Shown here piece by piece: positions 1-13,589 of a stretch of DNA of 64,000 nt. The position numbers and the translations under genes were made by a program. The DNA is from Nyssa sinensis (Eukaryota > Streptophyta > Magnoliopsida > Cornales > Nyssaceae), in NCBI GenBank assembly GCA_008638375.1, contig CM018031.1, forward strand, positions 14,438,062 through 14,502,061. The letters are read 5' to 3'. Under the pieces are notes generated by a model, which was not told the origin of the DNA, made no database searches, and was given only the letters and a program-made list of their open reading frames with translations. Positions within the stretch are counted from its first letter, which is position 1. The number at the start of each line of letters is the position of its first letter.

Positions 1-3000
1 AGTACAAGGGTGGAGCAGGAAATGTGCATGGGAATATTGTTTGGTTGTGATGATTAATGGGCACTCATGTGAATAGATGGTTACCATGATTTGTCTTTGT
101 TGAAAGAAGACAATGTTTTAAGTAAGCCCACTCTACTTGACTTATGAACTACCAGTAAATCACCATTATAAAAGAAAAAGTCACCATTATGTGTGTGTGT
201 GTGAGATGTAGAACAAGTGTGTGTGTGTGTGAGATGTAGAACAGGTGGTGGGTCTAACACGACCCGAGACGATGGAACTCCGAAAAAATATTTTGACCTA
301 TTTTAGAGATATTTTGATTTTTTAATTTTATTTGAATTAATATTAGTAGTTTTTTAATCGGATTAGTAAAAAAAAATTAATAATTTCCTATGTGAACTAA
401 TAATTTTTTAGTTTTATAAATAGAGTGTAATAAGTCTTTAATATTCATTCAGTTTTTTAATAATATATATAATTTGGATTTTAGAAAGATTTTTTTGTTG
501 GATGAGTAATTCTTATATTACTTGATTTTTAAAAAATTCTATTTGTTCGACTCCTTTGATATTTTTGTGCTGCAATAGTGCATGTGTCTTAATATTCTTG
601 TATGTTTGAAAGTTTTTTAATACATGTAATGTAATACTATTGTTGTAATGAAAAAGAAAAAATAGAGTGACGTGAAATACTAAAATACTTAACTTAATCA
701 ATGATAATTATGAAATACCATCTTGTGAGAATTTCATTCCCAAATTCTTGGAATGAGAGGTTAGTGCATTCTTAAATGTGTTTTTAGATAAAATATAAGA
801 ATGACTTAATTATAATTAAGGAGATGACTAATTAAAATAAGACTTGATTAAGTTTGAGTCCAAAACATCTTCAAATAATTCCTAAATTTATGTTTTCCAC
901 ACCTAGAAATGTTAAAAAAAAGAATGTAGTCTCGTAACATCCTATTTGGTAGGAGGGAATATCTCTTTTCCTCTTTTTATTTGTTTAGAAGAAAAGAAAA
1001 AGAAGGATTTTACCTTTCATCATTTAGTAATAAAGTGAAGAAGAGTGAAAAAAGTATATTTAATGGTGATTCAAATTTTGATTTAAATTTAAGTGTCATG
1101 TTTTTTAATAATTATTTAAATTTAGATTTAAAAACAGAATTGTACTAATTTGGATTTAAATTTAAGTAAAATTTTGTTTGAGTTTAGATTTAATAAATCA
1201 TTTAAAAAAATTTATGTGAATTTTAATTCAAGTTTATATATATATACTCTGTAAGATAAGAGTACTGAAAAGACAATTTCACAGGAGGGCACATGATCTT
1301 CATTTCTCTCTCTCTTTCTGTCCACTTTTTGTGTGGAAGGGCTTTTGTGGGCTCCTCATTTCAAACTAAGGCTACTAAAAAAAATCTTCTCAAATAAAAA
1401 TTAGTATTAAAATTATTTTTATTTAAACTCGATTTCAAAATTATAAAATATTATTTATGAACTTAAATTGTTTTAAAAAATTTAATTTAAAACTTTTAAA
1501 AAAAGATGAGAATTTTTTTGGTAGAAGATGAAATTCTTTTCGAAAGAATTAAGTAAAATTTCTAATGAAAATTAGAGAGCATCAAAGTTAAAAAATTTTT
1601 TTACTCAATCTTTTTTAAGTTTTAAGTAAAAATTTAACAACTGACTTAAAGACACCCATACACATTTTCACCGCTTAAGGAATTCAACCGGCAAAAAATT
1701 TCCATCTTTTGTAATCTCATTTTTGGGATGACTGATGAGCAAATTAGGTACAAAGTTTTTTTTTTTTTTTCAATATTACGATAGATGAGGAGTTGATTGA
1801 ATTTACGTCAATTATATGAAAAGTACGCACTTGCACTAATTAGATAGAATCTTGATCCTGAAGTAATTATAAAGTTAAAACAACTTTATTAGCATTATGT
1901 ATCTCCGATCATACTATTCTCATAACCTCATTTTTTAAAAAATATTTCTCTTCTTTCAATAATATAATACAATTTCATGAAGAGTTGATCAGTGTGTTTA
2001 AATCTTATCATTTGTGGGCAAGAAAGAGTCATGATTCAAATTGGGAAGAGATGATCAGCATGTCTTTAAATCTTATCCCCCGGGGGGGGGGGGGGGGGAG
2101 TTCTTGATTCATATAAGATGAAAATTTCCTAGTAATTTTAGGATTTCCATATTAAATCTTTTGTGAAAAGAATTTATAAGAAGTCAAGTCTACTTTAATA
2201 CTATTTGTTAGTGGCCAAATCTCCGACTCAAAAAACTAATAATGTTGTATACCTATTAATTATAAGCCCAATACATCTCCATACCTATTCGAGGTAGGAC
2301 AAAAAATCATGACATACAGCTCATAAATAGGAGTGTTGAAAATATATAGCTTATAAATAGCTTATAAATAGGAGTGTTGAAAATACAATCTTAAATGTTT
2401 TTATAATGCACAAATGCTTGATGCATATATTAATTAAATACATGAATATGTTTAGAAACGTAATTTAAATGTTGTCTAAAAATTTTAAAAATTATTTAAG
2501 AATTTAAAATATTGTGTTCAAATACCAATTTATTACTAGCCCTATATAAAGAAATATATGAGTTATATATGCATGTAAGAGAAGAAAAAAGAGAGATATG
2601 AAATAAATAATATAGATATATTTGTAAAATAAAACAAGTTCTTAGACAATTAGTAGAAAAACTTTGTATTTATAATTGTATATCTTCAAATACATATTTA
2701 AATAATTTCATTTGGTATGAGTATAAAAAATTCAACACGATATCATAGCAGTAAATAATTCAAAAAATATTAAATTAACTAAAAGATCAAACAAAAATTA
2801 TATATTAAAAAAGAAAAAGAACACAAAAATTATTAAGCTCAATTATCAAACAACAATAGTATAGAAGAACATTTTTTTTTCTCTCCCTGCCCGAAACCAC
2901 AGTGTGCAGGCGCATGCATGGGTGTTTCCAAGAATGTTTGCATCAGTTTTTTTTTATTTATTTATTAATACTTAGATTTTCCTTCCTTATTTTCTCTTTT

Positions 3001-3317
3001 GCTGAAGAATGAGAGATGGGAAACTTTTAGGGTGGAGAGAGAGAGAGTTCTCTCCCCGTGAGGAAGGCTTGGAGGCATTCAGGAATGCCAGCAAAACTTG
3101 GTTTGACGCTTTCTTGGATAGTTTTGACGGCATCCCAATCACGAGCCAGATTTGAGAATCCACCATCTCACGTTATCCCCACCATCACAATCACACTCAC
3201 ATTCTGTAATCTCTGTACCTCTCCATGCAAAACGTCTTTTTCTTCCCCCATAATTCCTAGACTGTTCCCACTGTACGTTCCTCATTTTCTCACTTGCATA
3301 ATTTCTAATAAAATACG

Positions 3318-3348
<31 letters not shown>

Positions 3349-3820
3349 TCCTCTTTATTATTACTGTTTCTTTTCAAAATTTCTTTCGAAATATCTTATA
3401 TGCATCACATTGAAAAGAGATTATCATATTTTTCAAATATTTATCTTAAATTTTTATTTCTCAAATGATAAACAGATGAACAGATTAGATAAATTTTTAT
3501 TAGACAAGATTACTTGAATCATAAAACATTATTTTTTAAAAATTAATTGGACAAAATATCTTGAATTATGTTAAATAAATCTTAGAATCTTAGATACTGT
3601 GTGCTTTTTTTTTGTTTGTCTTCTTACTCTTTTCTCTTTTCAATCAGTATACATACCCAATGTTTTTCTCTCATAAAAAACATACAAAAAAAAAAAAGGA
3701 AAAGATAAGGTAAAAAAATAAAGAGGCAAATATATATCCAAAAATTGTTTGGCTGATCAGCAGGGTGGTTTGGTAATTTTGAATCTTTCGCATTATATTT
3801 TGTTGGGAATAGATTGAATT
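1..3820. other. AT-rich intergenic region
   Basis: No convincing coding exon was recognised. The stretch has a GT-rich microsatellite pair near 190-235 and a run of 17 G at 2082-2098. An (AT)n tract lies at about 3320-3344. The block at about 240-560 (AT-rich, with a leader-like 'ttataaatagagtgtaataag') resembles an old solo LTR, but no partner or target duplication was found. Short open frames here, including one at 3058-3345, match no family I know. Confidence 0.5.
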
Positions 3821-3828
3821 CTCATCTC

Positions 3829-3836
3829 TTTATAAC
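3829..3836 (+). promoter_or_regulatory. Probable TATA box of the ACT-like regulator gene
   Basis: A TTTATAAC motif lies about 45 bp before the ATG at 3882, followed by a GA-rich leader. The spacing would leave only a very short 5' UTR, so a more distal start is possible. Confidence 0.3.
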
Positions 3837-3881
3837 AGCTAAGTTAGCACCAAGGTTGAGAGAGAGACAAAGAGAGAGAGA

Positions 3882-4381
3882 ATGGTTTCAAAGGAGCACA
3901 AGAGAGCAGCCACGTATAAGAAGATACAGCTGCTTCGTTCCATCACTAACTCCCATGCAGTAATTCTCTGAATTTCTTAAACATTTGGTCTCTTTGCCTT
4001 GCTTGTCTTTTTATTCTCTGCTAGAGCATGTTCTTTAACTTTTAATGGGAAATCGTTTAGCAGCAAGATCAAAGTTTTCTTCTCCTTCTTCTCTCTCCCA
4101 TGACATACCCTAATCCTTTACTTGCATGAAAAACCATTTGGAAGCAAGTTCTTTACTTCTTCTTCTTCTAGTTTCTTTGCTATTTCTTCTTGCTGCAACC
4201 TTGATTCTTAATCTTCAAGTAAAAATTTGCGGAGGCTTTGATTGATTAATTGGTATTATGATCAACATATATCTCCATTAAATGATGATTTTTTTGGCTA
4301 ATTTTTCATTAAATTATGATGTTTATTAGAGAATTACTTGGGTAGTGGGTCTGGAGATTTTCAACATGTGATTTCAAGGAA

Positions 4382-4425
<44 letters not shown>

Positions 4426-6096
4426 ATAGATGCACATGATCAATTAGAAAGTAAACTGCAAAGATTGATCTGAAATAATATAGAAATTAATTCTCTCTTA
4501 AAAAAGTGATATTTCTAATTTGATATCTTCTGATCCCTTTTTTGCTTCAGTGTTGTTATTGAACTTTGTCTTACAGTTTCTCTTCTCGATCATTCTTATT
4601 CTTGCACATATATATCCAGATGTTGGATATAAGTCCTCTCTCAGTTACTATAGACTTTATTCTAAAAAGAGGGTCATGAAGTGATATACCTATAAGCAAT
4701 ACTTCCTTCCCAGCAGCAACTTTGAGATCAGAGTTCTGAGGATTGTCATACAAGTTTTCCCGACAAGACAACATGTAGGATTTGGCTTCAGCTACTCTTT
4801 GAGAGATGTTACTATAAAATTAGGTATTCCCGAGCGTTAATTAATCCTTTAGAGCTAAGGATGACCATAGGATTACCTCTAGCTGGCTCCCTCCCTCCCT
4901 CCAAGTACTTATCAAGTGTGTTTCAAATCTGTGTGTTTCATCCAGTAATTATAGAGCTAGAAGGGTTTCTTTGAATTGCAGCCCCCAAGTGGATAGTACA
5001 TATGGCAGGGCTAGGGTCTGACAAGGAAGGGTGGTCAATTACTGGCCCCTCAGAGTTGGGCAAGGATAGCAGCCAACCTCCATTAACTAAGAGTACTCTA
5101 TCCAATTTACTTGGGCTATTATGTCTCCCCCTCCCTTTTATTGTCCGACGTGAGGAAAAACCTAGTAGTATTAATATCTGTCACTGCTATGTCCTTAAGA
5201 CAGTCATTGAATGTACTCATGACACCTCTGCCCCTTGTAAACTTGTATTTTTTTTTCTTTGTGTGGAAAGGTTCGCTTTTTATTAGAAAGAAGAAGAGGA
5301 GAATATAGAACCCCAAACAAAGCAGGGGCAAAAAAAAAAAAAGTTTAGGTTTGCTTTAAACACAAAAATTAGTTTATATTTTCCTGAAACTGTGCTTACT
5401 CTCTATCTGTGCAGCAGACCAAAACCTCAATTATAATAGATGCATCAAAGTTCATAGAGAAGCTGAAGCAAAAAGTGGAAAAACTGTATCAAAATATTTC
5501 AGCAGCAAAAAACTCCATTTCCCAAGATCCATTACCTGTGGTATATTCAAAACGCCACTCTTAAAGTCCTACTTATAATTTTATTAATTTGTTGCTAATT
5601 AAATAATATAACCAGGGTGTTTTTATATATGTATCAGCAGGTTAAAGTGGAAGCCCAAGGAAAGAGGTTTCTAATTAGTGTAGTGTCTGAAAGAAGTTGC
5701 ACAGGTTTGCTCGTTTTCATATTGGAAACCTTGGAAGAGCTGAGTCTTGTGGTGCACCAGGCTAGGGTTTCTTGTTCAGAGAACTTTCATCTTGAAGCAG
5801 TTGTAGGATATGTAAGCGAAATTGATTTTTTTCCTTCTATTTTTGCTTTCGTATTTACACACAATACAACATCTCTCTCTCTCTCTCACACACACACACT
5901 GAACACTCATGCATCATGTAATTTTGTGAAATCCTTGATTTTGTTGAGTCCATCGAGCTTGCTGTTGAGTCGAAACTTTTGATCTATGTTTAAGGAGAAT
6001 CAAGAGGAAGCTGATCAGAACATAGATGCCCAAGGAGTGAGACAAGCAATATTGCAAGCGATCCAAAAGTGGAAAGAAAGTAGTGAGCAAGAATAA
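3882..6096 (+). CDS. Small ACT-like / bHLH-derived transcription regulator, four exons
   Basis: Exons by eye are 3882-3959, 5415-5540, 5641-5811 and 5995-6096. All junctions have GT donors and AG acceptors and all introns fall between codons, giving 158 aa. The start MVSKEHKRAA, the segment KTSIIIDASKFIEKLKQKVE and the ending AIQKWKESSEQE match the plant family of Arabidopsis At2g40435 and At3g56220, which are annotated as transcription regulators. Residues ~1-55 correspond to the second half of a bHLH followed by a zipper-like helix. Residues ~70-155 form an ACT-like domain, as in the C-terminus of ICE/SCREAM-type bHLH proteins. The basic DNA-binding region is absent, so a role as a dimerisation partner is an inference. 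Intron 1 is 1,455 bp and carries a long (AT)n microsatellite. No stop or frameshift was seen, so this is the most intact gene in the window. Confidence 0.85.
4385..4424. repeat. (AT)n microsatellite in intron 1
   Basis: About 18-19 uninterrupted AT units lie inside the first intron of the ACT-like regulator gene. The tract is probably length-polymorphic. Confidence 0.9.
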
Positions 6097-6099
6097 TCA

Positions 6100-9058
6100 A
6101 GCAAAGCATCTTATCTTGTACTTGTTTCATTGTTTTTTCTTTTTCCTTTCTATTTTGTGTGTATATGGAGGTGGGAGGACGAAGTTGCCTTTCAAAAAAA
6201 AATCTTACTTTTCCAGGCAAATTTCAGTTACATGTGAATCAATGATTGCCCATGCTCAGAGAAGTCCAAACACTAGAAGTTGATCAATATTAGGTTAACA
6301 TGTGAGTGAATATTTTTTTTTTCATGTGCAATGAAAAAGAAGGGAGAAAAAGTCCTAATTCCTCTCTCTCATCCTTATTCCTTTAAAAAGAGAACAGCCT
6401 GCACATTTTTGTTCTTTATATCATGTTCAGAATAATTCAGTAGTATCTCTTCAGTCTTCAAGATGCATGAGGAGACGGGCTATGTAAAGGTCTGTTGCTA
6501 TATCTTATATTCTCTTTTCTAGAAATTGGTGCACAGGTCCTTTTGTATTTTCGAGATTCATTTTTAACACAAAGACTAATGTTCCGTATTCTCAATTAAT
6601 ATTCTTAATTTGATATATTTTTAAGTAGTAGTTGTAAAATTTACATTATGCAGTACCTAAAAACATTATATGATAATGATATTTCATTATATTAAAAATA
6701 CAATTGATGATTAATAACATTTTTTTGTTATAAACTTTTATTTAGGATCTGTCTTTTTATTAAAGATATTACTACAACGTAAGAGACAACCCAAGTAGGA
6801 GATACATAGCATTTTCTGAAAGACTCAAAAAATATTTTCTTATCAAGGATATTATAACAATGGAAGTAGGAGACATACATCATTTTCCTACTACAAATTC
6901 CTAATTAGGACGAGTAAATGAAAGTAGGGGATATATAATATTTTCCCACTATAAATTTCTATTTAAGATAAGGACGACTCAAGAAATCTCTTCTTATTGA
7001 GGATGTTAAGATCACAATTGAAGTATAAACACCACACGTAATAAGATTGGAGAGGCCCTTATATAAATGATGGATTAAAACTTGATCCAAAAGTTTAAGT
7101 TATTTGGTCTTGAACATAAATCATATATATAGTAACCATTTTTTATTATACTATATGCAGGCTCACATGTTACCTTAACAAATCTCCTCATTAATTAACG
7201 TGTGAGTTACGACATGAATCTCCATTCACCTTTAAAACCAATCCTTGCCACTATGACTCAAATAAGTGAACCATAAGTGAACCATGCTCTTTTAAGAATC
7301 AACGCTCTCCGACAAATTAAGCCTTCAAATATACCATGTCAGCAATACTATAATTTCACTAAGTGTTTAGCCACGTAGACTCTACGAGTCACCAAAAGTC
7401 CAGTGCCAGTGCTAGTGCCAACCGTGTAGGCATCACTAGGGTATCACCAAGTACTGTTTGGCAAAGCCACCAAGATTCTATGAGTCACCAAAGGTCCAAC
7501 ACTAGTGTTATCAAACACATTATGTAGGCATCACCACGGTATCGCCAATTATTTAGCAAACAATATCTACGATTTTCACACCTCGCCTTAGCTTTGATTC
7601 CACTTGTTCTGCATAGAACGTTGTTTAAGATATTCACGCATTGCCTTAACTCCAATATCACCTGTTTAAATAGTGAAAACATAAACACTGCATATAAGAA
7701 GATCAAAGAGTACACAGATAGGCTTGGATACACAAATTAGATCCTAATTTGACCCAGAAACTTAAGTTGTTAGGTTATTAATCTAATCATATATATATTA
7801 GTTCTTTTTTATTATACTCATTACCTAATGTAAGATTCCTGGCCCACCGGTTACTTTAACAGAGGAGAACCCAATAGGTTTCTAATAATTTGTCCTCTAA
7901 GTGTAGTATTATATCATGGTGGCAGTGTCATTTTATATTTCATATTTTTGGGACTAAATATAAAATAAAATTATTTATTTTTCAGGAAAAAAAAAGGATA
8001 GAATGAAGAGTACAATTGCAATTTTAAGTCATCATTAATGGAGAAAAAAAGGATTCGGTTTCAAACCATCAATATTGTCAGTGCGAATAATTCATACAAA
8101 CGGCGAAGTTAATATGAAGCTTTAGATATGGCGAAGTTTTTCTTTACTTTTTTTTTTAAACGATGCCATCTCTTTGCAAGGAAATATGGTAAAAGAGTCA
8201 TCAATGGAATACCATAGCCAAGCACAATACAGACCATGCGGCTTCATGTACAAGTGCTAGCTGCATCCTTGGCATGAAAACCTCTCAGTTACAGTATTCA
8301 CGAAAGCAACAGTGTGATTGATGGATGCAGCTTATAGAAAAATGAATCCAAGTTCCCAGCAAACAAATGCAATGTTTAATCCCACGTATGAATTAAATCC
8401 AGATTCAAAGTATTATAAAACTCCATGTGTTGTGTGGCCTTTTAGCCCCTTGATGTGCATGAGATTTTATTTGTTTATAAAAAATCCAAATTACCAATAT
8501 ATATATATTTTTAACTCCAACGAAACCCAGCTAATTACATAGGTTTTCTTTGTTTATTTACATAGGTTTTATGTGTGTGTGTAAATAAATATTTCTTTTT
8601 CTTTTCCCATTTTTTCATCAATCTCATTACAAACTTTCATTGTTTACCTCTATTTCATAAATTCGAATTAATTATTTTGACACTGTTTCAAATTTTATTT
8701 GTTACTCAGTTACTCTATTATGTACATGTTTCATTAATTTAATAAATAATAATTTCTACAAATTTAAATATAACTTTATTTTTATATACACTAAAATAAT
8801 TTTCCATCACTAATCATTGGATGTTTTATAAGATATGTGATTAGGGATGATAATTTAACTTGTTTTGTTGGACCATGTCATAATTTGTCTCTAATCAAAC
8901 GAGTTTGGGAGAAAACTATGTCCACTTCGTTAATATTTGAGATGAAAGTACTCCATCCCGTCCTAACTCAAGTATATAAAATAAAATAATAAATGAGTTT
9001 TGTAGTCCATAATTAAAGTTTATAATAAAAAAATTTAGTCACGCATTATAACTTTATA
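6100..9058. other. Intergenic region with degenerate repeats
   Basis: No exon was recognised. Three diverged copies of a motif 'gtaggagatacat..cattttc' occur at about 6795, 6866 and 6927. A diverged direct repeat links about 7085-7200 with about 7740-7870. Both copies contain 'aagttttaagttattggt'-like and 'attatac' segments, and text like 'ggcatcac..ggtatcaccaa' recurs near 7430 and 7525 between them. This pattern suggests remnants of an old retroelement, but no protein domain remains to identify it. Confidence 0.35.
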
Positions 9059-9360
9059 CACTACAAAAAATTATATTATTAGCGACGCACATTATTAGCA
9101 ACGCCCAGTAAAGCGTCGCTAAAAGGCACTATTAGCGACGCACGCTAATATTACAATACATGCGTCACTAAAAAGTAGTAAAAAATAAATTTCCCGCTCA
9201 AAAAAATGGGTATGCATGTTTTGGCGACGGAAAATAGATTATTAGCGACGCACATGGGGGCATTGCGAATAGTCTGATTAGTAGAACGACGTTATTTTAG
9301 GATATTTTTGGCGACGCACAAGGACTTATTAGCGACGCTCGATGTGCGTTGCTAAAAATC
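9059..9360 (+). repeat. Left terminal and subterminal repeats of CACTA element 1
   Basis: The CACTA terminus is followed by repeated 'attagcgacgcac' and its complement. In the En/Spm system such motifs are binding sites for the accessory transposase; that role here is inferred. Confidence 0.75.
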
Positions 9361-10914
9361 CCCTATTTTTCTTCTCCAACCGCGACCCAGTTTCTTCATC
9401 TGTCCCCTAATTTTGCTCACTCTCTGTCACTCACACTCCTCAATCACGACCAGGGTTCGGACAACGGCAAACGGTCCATTCGGCGACGACCACGCTTCTG
9501 GCGACTACGATAACTCTCTCTCTTTAGTAGGTTGATACGTATATATATTTTCTTCTCCACAGCTTTCTTGAAGCTCCTTGAAGTTCTCTTGGAAAACTAA
9601 ATGTTAATGTCAAAACTTGTTTATTTTTTTTCAAGAGTATGAATCAGATAGAATTGATTGGACAAAAGTAGATTTTGAGGACAACCAAGAGTGTTTGAAT
9701 CCCTTTGAGACGATATTTCTGTTTCTATTTTTAGGCCTGATGCTGAAATTTTTTAATTTCAAAATTTTTTATTCGCTATCTCTGAAGATTAGGTTCCATA
9801 AAATTTTTAAATTTATTCAAAATAAGAAAAAGAGAAAATGGAAATAAGGAAAAGAGTTGTTCCATTTCTTTGAACATTTTTATTGTCTTCTTATATTGAG
9901 TTTCAGAATTTTTTTTTTTTTAGTTTTCTGGCATACAAGGATGTTGCATTGTTAAAGTCAAGAATTTCATTAGTCAGAATTAGAATACAACATATATGAT
10001 CTGTCAAATGTTTTTATGCTACTTGTATTTGTATATATTTTTTCATTGTAATAATCGATAGTATAATAATTTTTAAAAATATATTACTTATTAAATAATA
10101 TAATTATTATTTATCTATTATGGAACAAATACAACTCCTTTAAAATTTATAAATTAACAAAATTCTTAAGTTTTTAATATTAATCATTAGAAATTCAATT
10201 GTACTAGTAGCTAAATTTGTTAATAGAAGGGAAGGCAATTTAACGCGGGCGGGGTGGGGGCTAGGACAATCTCAATTTTAAGGGCTATTTCCTCTTATAA
10301 TCTAAAGTTAGATTTGCCTTCAATTTATTACCCCCAATATACTGCATAAACGGAATTAACAGAGAATAGTGACCTTTGAACTGACCCCAATTAATTTAGA
10401 TGAAGAAATAGTTGAATTGAGTTTAAGTAGATTGCAAAAATAATTTAATTAAAAATCTTTATAAGTAAGAATTTATCTTGGTCAAGGCGACATGAATTCT
10501 AACGGAAGTCATTGAATTGTATTTATGCTAATCCAAGCTAGCATAGTTGATAACTCATAATTTTTAGGTCTATTCTCACTCTTCATATTAGATCGAGATG
10601 TGTAATTTATTTAATTTTTTGGGTGCCTTATGATAATTGAATTAACCCATTGTGATGTTTGTCATTTAAACATAAAAGTTAAGGATTTATTGAGTTGAAT
10701 TAAATGTATAAGTTGGAAGTGTGATGCATAAGTTACCATGGTCTCCATATATTTTTCTCGATAAGTGTAATACTTCCAAATAGGTCTCCATATTTAGTAG
10801 AGATAATGTCAATTTCACTGTTTGTACCACTACTAAATTGTTTCAATCATATAGGAATTTTGTATCTTTTTACACTTATAGGAGATAAAAAGAGAGAAAA
10901 TTTGTAGGAGATCA

Positions 10915-13190
10915 CCGGTTTGAAACTTATACAAGTTTTTGCTTCAAAAAGGCTCATTTTTAAATTTTGACGGACCAAAATATAGAATATCGGCCTAACT
11001 ATCCCGAAACCCTATCACACACACCTCACAAATGATAAAATAGACTTGCACGAACTTACAACACTCGGCTAAAATGCCCGGTTTGAAACTTTTGCAAGTT
11101 TCAGCTCCAAAAAGACCCATTTTGGAGTTTTGACCTACCAAAACACCGGATATCGGCTTACCGACGCCGAAACCCCATCACACAGCTCAAAAATGATAAA
11201 ATAGACTTGCAAAAACTTACGGCACTCGGTTCGAATGCCCGGTTTGAAACTTATGCAAGTTTTAGCTCCAAAAAGGCCCATTTTTGAATTTTGACCGACC
11301 AAAATACCAGATATCAAACAAACAAACCCAAAACCCCATCAAACACCTCACAAATGATAAAATTTACTTGCATGAACTTACAGCACTCGGCTAGAATGCC
11401 CGGTTTGAAACTTTTACAAGTTTCAGCTCCAAAAAGGCCCATTTTAGAGTTTTGACAGACCAAAATATCGAATACCAGACTACCAACCCCAAAAACCCAT
11501 CACACACCAAAAAAATAATAAAATAGACTTGCACGAACTTACGGTAATCAGTTCGGATGCCCGGTTTGAAACTTTTGCAAGTTTCAGCTCCAAAAAGGCC
11601 CATTTTGGAGTTTTGACAGACCAAAACACCGGATATCGGCCTACCAACCCCAAAACTCCGTCACACACCAAAAAAATGATAAAATAGACTTGCACAAACT
11701 TACGGTAATCTGTTCGGATGCCCGGTTTGAAACTTTTGCAAGTTTCAACTCTAAAAAGGCCTATTTTGGGATTTTGACCTACCAAAACACTGGATATTAG
11801 CCTACCGACCCCGAAACCCCATCACATAGCTCAAAAATGATAAAATAGACTTGCACAAACTTACGGTAATCGGTTCGGATGCCCGGTTTGAAACTTTTGC
11901 AAGTTTCAGCTCCAAAAAGACCCATTTTGGGGTTTTGACCTACCAAAACACCGGATATTGGCTTACCGACCCCAAAATCCCGTCACACAGCTCAAAAATA
12001 ATAAAATAGACTTTCACAAACTTACGGCACTTAGTTCGAATGCCCGGTTTGAAACTTATGCAAGTTTCAGCGCCAAAAAGACTCATTTTGGACTTTGACT
12101 GACCAAAATACCAGATATCAACCAAACGAGCCCAAAACCCCATAAAACACTTCACAAATGATAAAATTGACTTGCACAAATTTATGGCACTCGACTAGAA
12201 TGCCCGGTTTGAAACTTTTGTAAGTTTCAGCTCCAAAAAGGCCCATTTTGGGGTTTTGAGGGACCAAAACACCAGATATCGGCCTACCAACCCCAAAACC
12301 CCATCACACACCAAAAAAATGATAAAATAGACTTGCACGAACTTACGGTAATCGGTTCGGATGCCCGGTTTGAAACTTTTGCAAGTTTCAGCTCTAAAAA
12401 AGCCCATTTTAGGGTTTTGACGGACCAAAACACCGTATATCGGCCTACCAACCCTAAAACCCCATCATACACACAAAAAAAATGATAAAATAGAGTTGCA
12501 CAAACTTACGGTAATCGGTTCGGATGCCCGGTTTGAAACTTTTGTAAGTTTCAGCTCCAAAAAGGCCCATTTTGGGGTTTTGACCTACCAAAACACTGGA
12601 TATTGGCCTACCAACCCTGAAACCCCATCACACAGCTCAAAAATAATAAAATAGACTTACACAAACTTATGGTAATCGGTTCGGATGCCCGGTTTGAAAC
12701 TTTGCAAGTTTCAACTCCAAAAAGGCCAATTTTAGAGTTTTGACCTACCAAAACACCGGATATTGGTCTAACGACCCCAAAATCCCATCACATAGCTCAA
12801 AAATGATAAAATAGACTGTCAAAAACTTACGACATTTAGTTCGGATGCTTGGTTTGAAACTTATGCAAGTTTTAGCTGCAAAAAGGTCCATTTTTGGATT
12901 TTGACCGACCAAAATACCAGATATCAATCAAACGAGCCCAAAACCCCATCAAACACCTCACAAATGATAAAATTGACTTGCATGAACTTATGGCACTCGG
13001 TTCGGATGCCCGGTTTGAAACTTATGCAAGTTTTTGCTCCGAAAGAGCCCATTTTGGGGTTTTGACGGACCAAAATGCCGGATATATGCTAACTATCCCG
13101 AAACCCCATCAAACACCTCATAAATGACAAAATAGACTCGCACGAATTTATGAAAATTAGTTCGGATCAGTGGTTTGTAACTTATGCTAG
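10915..13190. repeat. ~161-bp tandem array inside CACTA element 1
   Basis: About 14 units are present. Each contains 'cccggtttgaaac', a block like 'ccaaaaaggcccatttt', and 'atgataaaatagacttgca'. Spacing between 'cccggtttg' landmarks is 161-162 bp. Because 161 is not a multiple of three, each unit shifts frame. The 60-100 residue open frames in the array on - are repeats of one sequence in different frames and are not counted as genes. A homologous array, inverted, lies at 60568-62517. Confidence 0.9.
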
Positions 13191-13589
13191 TTTATGTCGT
13201 TCTTACTATTTATGCATACAAAAAAAAACTATTCATATACATTTAATAATTGTTCTAATATATAGCATTTGATCTTTATTTTAGATTGATCGAGATTATT
13301 GCGCCGCCGTATTTATGTTTTGCATTTGGATTTATTATTTTTATTTGTTTTTTTTTTCTTTTTATGGACATCTGTAGTTATATGTTTTGAGACAATTTTT
13401 TATTTTTCTATTTATTGTTAAATTGTACTTTTACAAATGTACGTAATTAGTATAATATATATATATATATATGAATGCATTTTTTTTTTAATATATTCAT
13501 TTCAGAATATTTGAATTTTATTGTATATCAGGATGATTGATACAGATTTAAACAGTAATAAAACAAAGCAAATATGGTTGAAAAAAAAA

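Noticed and set aside
3058..3345. 95-residue open frame before the ACT-like gene
   Set aside because: Its end is a translated (AT)n microsatellite and the rest matches no family.
6083..6283. Open frame overlapping the end of the ACT-like regulator
   Set aside because: It overlaps the real last exon and 3' UTR in another frame and has no recognisable motif.
9617..9847. 76-residue open frame inside CACTA element 1 as a transposase
   Set aside because: After ~35 residues it becomes Phe/Leu/Lys-rich AT filler, and no TNP2 or PTTA motif is present.
11135..12472. Series of overlapping 60-100 residue open frames on - that look like a conserved small-protein family
   Set aside because: They are translations of the ~161-bp tandem unit in shifting frames. 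The similarity comes from DNA repetition and there is no start context or domain.
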